DNA of 8,132 bases from Rhodospirillaceae bacterium (lineage in GTDB: Bacteria > Pseudomonadota > Alphaproteobacteria > UBA7985), in NCBI GenBank assembly GCA_002700865.1, contig PAFB01000124.1, positions 1-8,132 on the forward strand, in the 5' to 3' direction. Under the pieces are notes generated by a model, which saw nothing but the letters and a program-made list of their open reading frames with translations, searched no databases and was not told the origin of the DNA. Positions 1 to 6,324 of the stretch are shown in pieces; within the stretch, counting starts at the first letter, position 1, and each line of letters begins with the position of its first letter. The translations under genes were made by a program, and so were the position numbers.

Positions 1-30
1 CTGACGAGCCCGCCCCGTTAATTTGTTGTC

Positions 31-44
31 AGTCCCGGAGGACT
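31..44 (-). terminator. Small hairpin just downstream of the cupin gene, possible terminator
   Basis: A perfect 5-bp stem (AGTCC / GGACT) encloses a 4-base loop, 12 bases past the stop of the cupin gene. Read on the minus strand the loop is TCCG closed by a C-G pair, which is the stable UNCG tetraloop type. No T-run follows on the minus strand. On the plus strand the stem is followed by ACTTTT, so it could equally end a transcript entering from the left. The stem is short, so this is only a weak terminator candidate. Nothing else is recognisable in bases 1-56. Confidence 0.3.
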
Positions 45-56
45 ACTTTTGCGGAT

Positions 57-425
57 TTAGGATGTTTTCCAGGGGCCGAAATCTTTGCCGCCTTCGACAA
101 ACTCGTAACCGATGAAGGTTTCGTCACCAACAACCCAGCCGTCGTGACCGGGTGCAAAGTAATAGGCTTCGCCTGCGCTGACCTGCAGCTCAGACCCGTC
201 ATCGTGAACGACTTTCATGGTGCCCTGAACGACGACACCAACGTGACCGGCCTGACAGCTATGGCCACCAACAACCGGCTTGACACATTCGGACCATTTC
301 CAGCCGGGCTGAAGCTCAATCCGAGACGCTGCGATATTGCCAAGCTTGACAACGGCAGCGTTGGTTTTTTCTGGTGCTTTAACCTCATCAGGATCGTTAA
401 AGGACTTTGAGTACAAGTTAGGCAT
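57..425 (-). CDS. Small cupin-domain protein
   Basis: This 122-residue protein is a single cupin beta-barrel, probably cytosolic since no signal peptide is visible. The cupin signature is seen as H55, C57 and H61 followed by a V-rich strand and 'VVQGTMKVV', then the second motif 'SAGEAYYFAPGHDGWVVG' with H94. The canonical first motif (HxH then Glu) is not present; the spacing is His-x-Cys-x3-His without the Glu, so metal ligation may differ or be lost. The start at 425 was chosen because GAGGAG lies 7 bases upstream (433-438). An in-frame extension to 590 exists but has no ribosome site. It is the last gene on the minus strand after the aldehyde dehydrogenase, 203 bases away, so it may have its own promoter. 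Function and ligand are unknown; small cupins near catabolic genes can be ligand-binding or isomerase-type enzymes, but nothing here fixes which. Confidence 0.8.
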   Translation of the reverse strand: MPNLYSKSFNDPDEVKAPEKTNAAVVKLGNIAASRIELQPGWKWSECVKPVVGGHSCQAGHVGVVVQGTMKVVHDDGSELQVSAGEAYYFAPGHDGWVVGDETFIGYEFVEGGKDFGPWKTS

Positions 426-628
426 GATCACTCTCCTCGAAATTGCTTTCATGGCCCTCGAAAAAAATACCATCAAAAGAACGCATGAGATGAGAAACCA
501 TATCAAATATTCACGCCTAAACGACTCAATCTTTTTTAGTCGAATTCGTTGCTCATGCGCCACTTGAGACTTGAACAGCTTGGGCAACATTGGGTGAATA
601 CATGACTTTAGCGAAGTCGCTACACACC
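426..628 (-). other. AT-rich gap between aldehyde dehydrogenase and cupin genes
   Basis: This 203-base stretch is clearly more AT-rich than the genes on either side, with A and T runs near 460-470 and 531-537. It is open in the cupin frame up to 590 and would encode a basic segment and a hydrophobic stretch (IWFLISCVLLMVFF) if translated, but no ribosome site precedes the ATG at 590. A weak minus-strand promoter candidate begins with TTGAGT (RC of 524-529); its matching -10 element is poor. The likeliest role is the leader and promoter of the cupin gene. Confidence 0.4.
609..622 (-). repeat. Short perfect inverted repeat after the aldehyde dehydrogenase stop
   Basis: TAGCGA and TCGCTA are separated by two bases, 6 bases beyond the aldehyde dehydrogenase stop codon. 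As RNA it would fold as a 5-bp stem with an ACTT loop. No T-run follows on the minus strand, so it does not qualify as a clear intrinsic terminator. It could be a 3'-end stabilising hairpin or chance. Confidence 0.3.
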
Positions 629-2056
629 TTAACCGATGCCGTGCAGCGTCTTTGTTTCAAGATAGTCCTCCAGCCCCATGACGCCGCCTTCACGACCGTT
701 GCCTGACTGCTTGTAACCGCCAAAAGGGGAGCCGTAGTTGAAGCCGCCGCCATTGACGTGAACAGCCCCGGCCCGCAGTCGCGCGGCGACACGTTCAGCC
801 CGCACAGGGTCGCCGGTCTGCATATAGGCAGCCAAGCCGTAGGGGGTGTCATTGGCGATGCGGATGGCGTCTTCTTCGTCGTCGAAGGGGATGATGACTA
901 GGACGGGACCGAAAATCTCTTTTTGAGCGATTTCCATGTCATTGGAGACGTCGGCAAAGATCGTCGGTTTGACGAACCAGCCGGTCTCAAAGCCCTCAGG
1001 TTTGCCAGGGCCACCCGCCAGCAAACGAGCGCCTTCATTCATGCCCACCTCAATCATGCCTTGCACTCGGTCAAACTGAATTTTGTCGAACAGCGGGCCG
1101 ATGTGGTCGCCTTCCTGTGTCGGGTTGCCGACGGCTGTGGTTTCGGCGGCCTGCTGGGCGATGCTGACCACCTCGTCGTAGCAGGATCGTTCCACCAGCA
1201 ACCGGGTCGGCGCGTCGCAGGATTGGCCCGTGTTGTACATGCATTCCGCCACAGACGCCTCAACCCGTTCGCGCAGGTCGCAGTCGGCAAACACCAGATT
1301 GGGCGATTTTCCGCCCAGTTCCAGCGTCACACGCTTGATCGTGTCCGCAGAGTCACGGGTGACGGCGGTACCGGCCCGGGTTGAGCCGGTAAATGACATC
1401 ATCTGGATGTCGGGATGCCGGGACATGGCCGCGCCAACAACCGGGCCTTCGCCATGGACCAGATTAAAGACCCCCGCAGGGAAGCCCGCTGCGTCAATGA
1501 TTTCGGCATAGACCGTTGCCGACAGCGGCGTATGTTCTGACGGCTTGAGCACGCAAGTGCAGCCCGTAGCCAGCGCAGGAATCACCTTGAGCGCAATCTG
1601 ATTCATGGGCCAGTTCCATGGAGTGATCAGACCACAGACGCCAATCGGCTCCTTAAGCTGGATATCACCGCTCGCCAGCGTTTCGCGTTCGTCAAGACCC
1701 TTGAGCGCGTCGATAAATCCCTGCAGGTGCCCAACAGCCGCGTCCGCATGCGCATCCCGCGCCATGGAAATCGGGGCTCCCATTTCTGTGCTCATGGCTT
1801 GCGCAAGGTCTTCAAAGCGCGCCTGAGTTACTTCCATGAGGCGCTCCAACAGCGCCAGCCGTTCGGCCTTGGTTGTCTGAGAAAAAGCAGGGAAAGCAGC
1901 CGCTGCGGCGGCCACCGCCGCGTCTACGTCCGCCGCGTTGCCAAGCGCAACAGTGCCGATCTGAGCCTCGGTCGCTGGGTTCAAAACCGGCATGGTTGCC
2001 GTTGAAATTGGATCGACCCACGCACCGCCAATGTAGAATTTCGTCAGATTGTCCAT
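629..2056 (-). CDS. NAD(P)-dependent aldehyde dehydrogenase
   Basis: This 475-residue protein is a full-length member of the aldehyde dehydrogenase superfamily, which oxidises an aldehyde to the carboxylic acid with NAD or NADP in the cytosol. All key motifs are visible: the oxyanion Asn in 'TPWNWP' (N148), the cofactor-contacting Lys in 'KPSEHTPLSA' (K171), the Rossmann turn 'SFTGST' (221-226), the general base in 'LELGGK' (E246), the catalytic Cys in 'NTGQSCDAPTR' (C280), and 'EIFGPV' (380-385). Start: GGAG sits 8 bases before the ATG. It follows the FAD-dependent oxidoreductase on the same strand after 96 bases and is probably cotranscribed with it, with a hairpin in the gap. That context suggests an aldehyde released in amine catabolism as substrate, for example formaldehyde or an amino aldehyde, but the substrate class cannot be read from these motifs. 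Catalytic competence looks intact. Confidence 0.95.
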   Translation of the reverse strand: MDNLTKFYIGGAWVDPISTATMPVLNPATEAQIGTVALGNAADVDAAVAAAAAAFPAFSQTTKAERLALLERLMEVTQARFEDLAQAMSTEMGAPISMARDAHADAAVGHLQGFIDALKGLDERETLASGDIQLKEPIGVCGLITPWNWPMNQIALKVIPALATGCTCVLKPSEHTPLSATVYAEIIDAAGFPAGVFNLVHGEGPVVGAAMSRHPDIQMMSFTGSTRAGTAVTRDSADTIKRVTLELGGKSPNLVFADCDLRERVEASVAECMYNTGQSCDAPTRLLVERSCYDEVVSIAQQAAETTAVGNPTQEGDHIGPLFDKIQFDRVQGMIEVGMNEGARLLAGGPGKPEGFETGWFVKPTIFADVSNDMEIAQKEIFGPVLVIIPFDDEEDAIRIANDTPYGLAAYMQTGDPVRAERVAARLRAGAVHVNGGGFNYGSPFGGYKQSGNGREGGVMGLEDYLETKTLHGIG

Positions 2057-2074
2057 GCCTGTTACTCCGGTTGA

Positions 2075-2097
2075 AACAGGTGCTTGCGCACCCTGTT
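2075..2097 (-). promoter_or_regulatory. Hairpin with GNRA-type loop in the leader of the aldehyde dehydrogenase gene
   Basis: In the 96-base gap between the oxidoreductase and the aldehyde dehydrogenase, the minus-strand RNA would form a 9-bp stem (AACAGG and TGC against GCA and CCTGTT) with one bulged base. The loop read on the minus strand is GCAA, a GNRA tetraloop. The stem ends about 6 bases before the GGAG ribosome site of the aldehyde dehydrogenase and is followed by TTTC, not by a long T-run. It may be an mRNA processing or stabilising element or a weak attenuator that sets different levels for the two genes. The fold is seen directly; the role is inferred. Confidence 0.5.
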
Positions 2098-2152
2098 AAG
2101 TGATGGAAACCTTTCCCGTTTCGTGCCTGCTTGGCAATCCCTTTCCGGTGCT

Positions 2153-4573
2153 TTAGCCCCGTACCAGCTTGTAAGAAGGGTCATAGGGGCCCGGTGCAAT
2201 CACCTGCGCGGCTACCATTTGGCCGAGAACATCGACGTTCAGGGCCGTTCCCTCTGCGGCCAGAGCAGGTTCGACGAAGGCGTAGGCCAGATTCAGCCCC
2301 GTGCGGTGGCCCCACTCGCCGGAGGTCACAGTCCCGACCACGCGGTCGTCGATCATAACCGACGCTCCGCCATGGGCGGCGGCGTGGGTGGCGTTGAGGC
2401 TCAGGCTAACCAAGCTTCGGTTGAGCCCGGCGGCTTGCCGCGCTGCTAAAGCCTGCTTGCCGATAAACTCCTGCTTTTCCATGTCTACAAACCGTGCAAG
2501 GCCGGTCTCAAAGGGATCAAACTCTGTGAGCAGGTCCGATTTCCAGTGCAGATAGCCCTTTTCCAACCGCATGCTTTCCACGGCCCGAATGCCAAACAGT
2601 TTCAGATCATGGGCATCTCCAGCCGCACGCAGGGCGCGGTAAGCGGCGTAGAGGTGTGCGTTGGGGACGTGGATTTCATAGGCCAACTCGCCGGAGAAGC
2701 TCACCGACATAACAACCGCAGGCGCAATCCCGATGAAGGCATGACGAACCGACAGCCACGGGAAGGCCGCGGCGGACCAATCGCCGCGACTGACGGCGCT
2801 TAGCACATCCCGCGACTTCGGCCCGGCGATCAGCAAGATGGTATGATCATTGGTGAGAGGCGTGACCTGCACGTCTTCATCGGCGCGGATATGCTGGTTC
2901 AGCCAGTCGCGGTCGTGCCACTGGGCAGCAGCGGCCGAGCCAACCCAGATCCGGCCATCGGGCAAGTTGGCGACTGTCATCTCGCCTTTGACCATGCCCT
3001 GATGGTTCAGCAGATAGGCCAGCGAAACCCGTCCCGGCGCGCTCTTGATCTTTGAACAGCTCATGCGGTCGAGGAAGGATCGGGCGTCTGCGCCGCTGAT
3101 TTCCATGCGGTTAAAGCCGTTCACCTCTGTCAGCCCCACGGCGTTCTGAACCGCTGCCACTTCGGCGGCTACGATGTCATGGGCCTCGTCAAAGGTGAAG
3201 CCGTGGGTGACGTGAAAGTCGGGGGAAGGCTTGAAGAATTCAGCCCGTTCCCAGCCATTGACCACTGTAAACTCAGCCCCCTCAGCCTCCAGCACTGGCG
3301 TCAGCGGGGTGGTTTTGGCGTACCGGCCCGCTGGTCGGTGTTCGTTCGGGAAATGGAAGCGGAATTCGTTCTGGTAGTCTTCAATAGCCTTCAACGCGCA
3401 CAGCTCAACATTTCCATGGTCAGTAAACCGCCGTGGATCGAGAACCCAGGTGTCGTAGCAGGCTTCCCCATGCACAATTTGCTGCGCCAGCAACCAACCG
3501 TGTCCGCCGCCTTCACCCAGACCGGCGCGCAGGCCGATGATGCAATAAGCGTTGCGCTTGCCCGGCACCGGCCCCACCAACGGTGCGCCGTCGATGGTAT
3601 AGGTGATGGGACCATTGACCACGGTATGAATGCCGACTTCCTCCAAGGCGGGCATGCGGGCAAAGGCACCTTCCAGGACGTCGATGACCCGATCCAGATC
3701 ATCAGGACACAGGGCGTTGACGAAGTTCGGATCGATCCCATCCATGCCCCACGTCCGGCAGTCCTGCTCGTAAAAGCCGACCAGCAGCCCGTTCTTCTCC
3801 TGCCGGCAGTAATAGTCACTGATCGGACAGCGCAGCAGGGGCATGCGATGGCCTGCGTTTTCGATGGCGGGAATGGTGTCCGTCAGCATGTACTGATGCT
3901 CCATCGACATCACCGGATGATGCACGCCCATCATCGCGCCCACTTCGTTAACCCGATAGCCGCAGGCGTTGATCACAACATCACAGTCTATGTTGCCCTT
4001 GGCGGTTTCAACGGTCCAGGTATCGTCAGCGTGCTGGCGCAGGCCGGTGACGGGGGTATGGCGGTACACCTCCGCGCCCGCCTTACGCGCGCGCCGCGCC
4101 AGCGCCTGACACAGCTGCGCAGGGTCGATATCGCCATCCAGCGGGTCCCACAGCCCGCCGACGAGGTTGTCCGTGGAAATCAGCGGATGGCGGCGCGCGC
4201 ACTCTTCGGCGTCAATGACCTCAAAGTGGACATCCATCCCACGCGCCATGCTGGCGAAATGATGATAGCCCTCCATCTGCGCTGGCGTGTTCGCCAGTCG
4301 AATACCACCGTCAGCGTGGTGGTAGTTGATGGGGTAATCCGGGTCCTCTGCGAGTTCCTTATAAAGGTTTATGGAATGGGTTTTCAGGCCCACCATGGTT
4401 TGATTCATGCCGAAGTTGGTCACCTGCGCGGCTGAGTGCCAGGTTGTGCCGCTGGTCAACTCGTCTCGTTCCACCAGCACAACGTCAGTCCATCCCTCCT
4501 GCGTCAGATGGTAGAGCGTGGAACAGCCAGCAATGCCGCCCCCGATGACAACGGCTTTGGTCCGCGATTTCAT
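2153..4573 (-). CDS. FAD-dependent oxidoreductase with GCV_T half (dimethylglycine/sarcosine dehydrogenase-like)
   Basis: This 806-residue protein has the two-part layout of dimethylglycine and sarcosine dehydrogenases. Residues 6-370 form a DAO-type FAD domain: the dinucleotide fingerprint is 'VVIGGGIAGCS' (G11, G13, G16) and 'SGTTWHSAA' (41-49) carries H46, the His that in this family holds FAD covalently. A linker domain (about 373-428) is followed by an aminomethyltransferase (GCV_T) fold (about 430-700) and its C-terminal barrel (about 715-798). H226 and Y254/Y255 lie where family members have catalytic His and Tyr. Such enzymes oxidatively N-demethylate a methylated glycine or related amine; the iminium or formaldehyde is captured on tetrahydrofolate as 5,10-methylene-THF by the second half. 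No export signal is seen. Start: GGAG 9 bases before the ATG. It heads the minus-strand set and diverges from the MttB-family gene. The exact substrate is not determinable. E531 stands where related proteins usually have a folate-binding Asp. Confidence 0.93.
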   Translation of the reverse strand: MKSRTKAVVIGGGIAGCSTLYHLTQEGWTDVVLVERDELTSGTTWHSAAQVTNFGMNQTMVGLKTHSINLYKELAEDPDYPINYHHADGGIRLANTPAQMEGYHHFASMARGMDVHFEVIDAEECARRHPLISTDNLVGGLWDPLDGDIDPAQLCQALARRARKAGAEVYRHTPVTGLRQHADDTWTVETAKGNIDCDVVINACGYRVNEVGAMMGVHHPVMSMEHQYMLTDTIPAIENAGHRMPLLRCPISDYYCRQEKNGLLVGFYEQDCRTWGMDGIDPNFVNALCPDDLDRVIDVLEGAFARMPALEEVGIHTVVNGPITYTIDGAPLVGPVPGKRNAYCIIGLRAGLGEGGGHGWLLAQQIVHGEACYDTWVLDPRRFTDHGNVELCALKAIEDYQNEFRFHFPNEHRPAGRYAKTTPLTPVLEAEGAEFTVVNGWERAEFFKPSPDFHVTHGFTFDEAHDIVAAEVAAVQNAVGLTEVNGFNRMEISGADARSFLDRMSCSKIKSAPGRVSLAYLLNHQGMVKGEMTVANLPDGRIWVGSAAAAQWHDRDWLNQHIRADEDVQVTPLTNDHTILLIAGPKSRDVLSAVSRGDWSAAAFPWLSVRHAFIGIAPAVVMSVSFSGELAYEIHVPNAHLYAAYRALRAAGDAHDLKLFGIRAVESMRLEKGYLHWKSDLLTEFDPFETGLARFVDMEKQEFIGKQALAARQAAGLNRSLVSLSLNATHAAAHGGASVMIDDRVVGTVTSGEWGHRTGLNLAYAFVEPALAAEGTALNVDVLGQMVAAQVIAPGPYDPSYKLVRG

Positions 4574-4642
4574 GCCTTTGAACTCCGGCTGATCTTTGGG
4601 TGTTTGTGAGTTCTGGTTTGTTGGTGGATTTGGTCAACGCAG

Positions 4643-4696
4643 ACGTTATTAATTTGGAATAATCGAAATTATAATCCCAAATATACAAAATAACGT
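4643..4696. promoter_or_regulatory. Nested inverted repeats: candidate operator of the divergent promoters
   Basis: Three inverted repeats lie almost concentrically in the AT-rich 195-base gap (4574-4768) between the divergent oxidoreductase and MttB-family genes. The outer pair is ACGTTATT (4643-4650) with AATAACGT (4689-4696), 8 of 8 matching. The middle pair is ATTTGG (4652-4657) with CCAAAT (4677-4682). The inner pair is ATAAT (4659-4663) with ATTAT (4668-4672) around CGAA. A palindromic ATTATAAT (4668-4675) supplies a TATAAT on both strands, so it could be the -10 element of either promoter, though no good -35 was found. The site is 72 bases before the MttB-family start and 69 bases before the oxidoreductase start. 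A LysR-type regulator is the obvious candidate to bind here, since such proteins favour dyads in divergent promoters, but the link is inferred. Confidence 0.55.
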
Positions 4697-4768
4697 GAGA
4701 CCGCTTTGCGACCTCCTCGCCCTTTGCCAAGACGGATCAAACGCCGCTTCAACCATGAGAGCCCATAG

Positions 4769-6304
4769 ATGCACCAAGACCCGACACCACAGTCTTCGTC
4801 GCGCCGCTCCGGACGAAAGGAGCGCATGGCTTTGCGGGCGGCAAAACCTCAGGTGCACCCTTGTCCGCCGGGGCAGACCGGGGGCCATTACCGGCCACTC
4901 AGCGACTCTGATTTGCACGCAATTTTTGAAACGGCGCTGCGGTTGCTCGAAGAGCTGGGCATGGGGGAAGTGCCGGATAATCTGGCGCAGACGCTGCTGG
5001 CCTGCGGCGCGATTGATAACGGCAAGGGCCGGTTTTTGCTGCCCCGGGGGTTGGTGCAGCAGGCAATTGATCAGGCCGCCAAGGTCTTTACGCTCCACGG
5101 TCGTGACCCCGCGCGCTCTATCGTCGTTGGCGGCGAAGCGGTCCACTTTGGCACGGGCGGGGCGGCGGTGCAGACACTGGATCTCGACAGCGGTTTGTAT
5201 CGTCCCTCGACGCTGGCTGACCTTCACGACTTCACGCGACTGCAGGACACGCTGGAAAATGTCAGCTGGTTCACGCGTTGTTGCGTGGCGACCGATGTTC
5301 CGGACAACTTTGATTTGGACGTGAACACGGTCTATGCGCTGCTGCAAAACACGACAAAGCCGGTGGCAACCTCGTTTACGCTGGCGGAGCACGTTGATCC
5401 TATTGTTGATATGCTGGATATCGCGGCTGGTGGGCCAGGCAAGTTTGCCGAGCGGCCTTTCGTCAAGGCGCACATCAGCCCGGTTATCTCGCCCCTGCGC
5501 TTCGGTGAAGACGCGGTTGACGTGGTTTTCAAGTGCGTTGAGCACCGGATACCGATTTCCAACATCACAGCAGCGCAAGCCGGTGCCACGGCGCCGGCGA
5601 CCATGGCTGGATTTCTGGCTCAGTCGCTGGCCGAAACGCTGGCTTCGCTGGTGATGGTGCACTCGATTGAACCGGGCTTTCCCATGGTGTTTTCCAACTG
5701 GCCGCTGGTGATCGACTTGCGGACGGGAGCTTTTGTTGGTGGGGGCGGTGAAACCGTCCTGTTGAACGCCGCCTCAGCGCAACTGTCCAACTGGCTGGGA
5801 CTGTGCTCAGGCGTGGCCAGCTCTATGACCGACGCCAAAGCAATCGACGCGCAGTATGGCGTGGAAAAAGGGATGACGTCGCTTGCCGCCGGGTTGGCAG
5901 GCGGGAACTTGATTTACGAGAGTTCCGGTATGACGGCATCGCTGCTGGGCGCAAGCTTCGAGGCCTTTATCCTCGATGACGAAATGCACGCGCACACCTA
6001 TCGGACTTTGCGGGGGGCAGAGGTGACGGAAGCCAACCTGGGCTTTGACGACATTTGTCAAGCTGTGCTGGGCGAGGGTCACTTTCTGGGCGGAGAGCAG
6101 ACACTGGCAGCCATGGAGCGGGACTACTTTTATCCGCCGCTTGCTGATCGGGATGACCCGGGCGTCTGGGGCGCCGGTGGTGCGCCAACGGCTTGGGACC
6201 GGGCCCGACAAAAGGCGCGTGAGGTGTTGGCCGGTCACCAGCCACGCTACTTGAGCCCCGAGCAAGACAGCGCAATCCGGGCGCGGTTCAACATTATTCT
6301 TTGA
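4769..6304 (+). CDS. MttB-family (trimethylamine methyltransferase-like) protein, non-pyrrolysine
   Basis: This 511-residue protein belongs to the MttB family, TIM-barrel enzymes that move a methyl group from a methylated amine to a corrinoid protein. Characterised non-pyrrolysine members act on quaternary amines such as glycine betaine, proline betaine or carnitine. Family-like segments include 'HFGTGGAAVQTLD' (126-138), 'QAGATAPATMAG' (270-281), 'FVGGGGE' (322-328) and 'SMTDAKAIDAQYGVEK' (352-367). The reading frame has no internal amber codon, so pyrrolysine is not used. A stop (TAG) abuts the ATG at 4769, so the start cannot lie further upstream. A second ATG at 4826 (residue 20) has AAAGGAG but only 3 bases away; 4769 is preferred because the Arg-rich stretch 'SRRSGRKERM' resembles the usual N-terminus of the family. 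It diverges from the flavoprotein and converges on the LysR gene. No corrinoid-protein gene lies in the window. The substrate is unknown. Confidence 0.92.
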   Translation: MHQDPTPQSSSRRSGRKERMALRAAKPQVHPCPPGQTGGHYRPLSDSDLHAIFETALRLLEELGMGEVPDNLAQTLLACGAIDNGKGRFLLPRGLVQQAIDQAAKVFTLHGRDPARSIVVGGEAVHFGTGGAAVQTLDLDSGLYRPSTLADLHDFTRLQDTLENVSWFTRCCVATDVPDNFDLDVNTVYALLQNTTKPVATSFTLAEHVDPIVDMLDIAAGGPGKFAERPFVKAHISPVISPLRFGEDAVDVVFKCVEHRIPISNITAAQAGATAPATMAGFLAQSLAETLASLVMVHSIEPGFPMVFSNWPLVIDLRTGAFVGGGGETVLLNAASAQLSNWLGLCSGVASSMTDAKAIDAQYGVEKGMTSLAAGLAGGNLIYESSGMTASLLGASFEAFILDDEMHAHTYRTLRGAEVTEANLGFDDICQAVLGEGHFLGGEQTLAAMERDYFYPPLADRDDPGVWGAGGAPTAWDRARQKAREVLAGHQPRYLSPEQDSAIRARFNIIL

Positions 6305-6307
6305 CCC

Positions 6308-6323
6308 GCTTTAGGCCTAACGC
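6308..6323. repeat. Palindrome in the 20-base gap between convergent genes
   Basis: TTAGGCCTAA (6311-6320) is a perfect 10-base palindrome, extended by a GC pair on each side past one mismatch to 14 of 16 positions. It fills most of the gap between the MttB-family stop and the LysR stop. With no loop and no T-run it is not a convincing intrinsic terminator, but its position between two convergent genes makes a role in transcription ending possible. Confidence 0.3.
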
Positions 6324-6324
6324 T

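Noticed and set aside
3179..4435. A 418-codon open frame on the plus strand opposite the flavoprotein
   Set aside because: It is antisense to a full-length protein with clear family motifs, has low-complexity His/Arg/Gln-rich composition and no recognisable domain or ribosome site.
4649..5662. A 337-codon open frame on the minus strand opposite the MttB-family gene
   Set aside because: It mirrors the coding frame of a well-supported gene and its translation is Arg/Gln/His-rich without domain features. It also covers the divergent promoter gap.
4769..6304. Possible pyrrolysine (amber readthrough) use in the MttB-family gene
   Set aside because: The frame is continuous from start to TGA with no internal TAG, so it belongs to the non-pyrrolysine branch.
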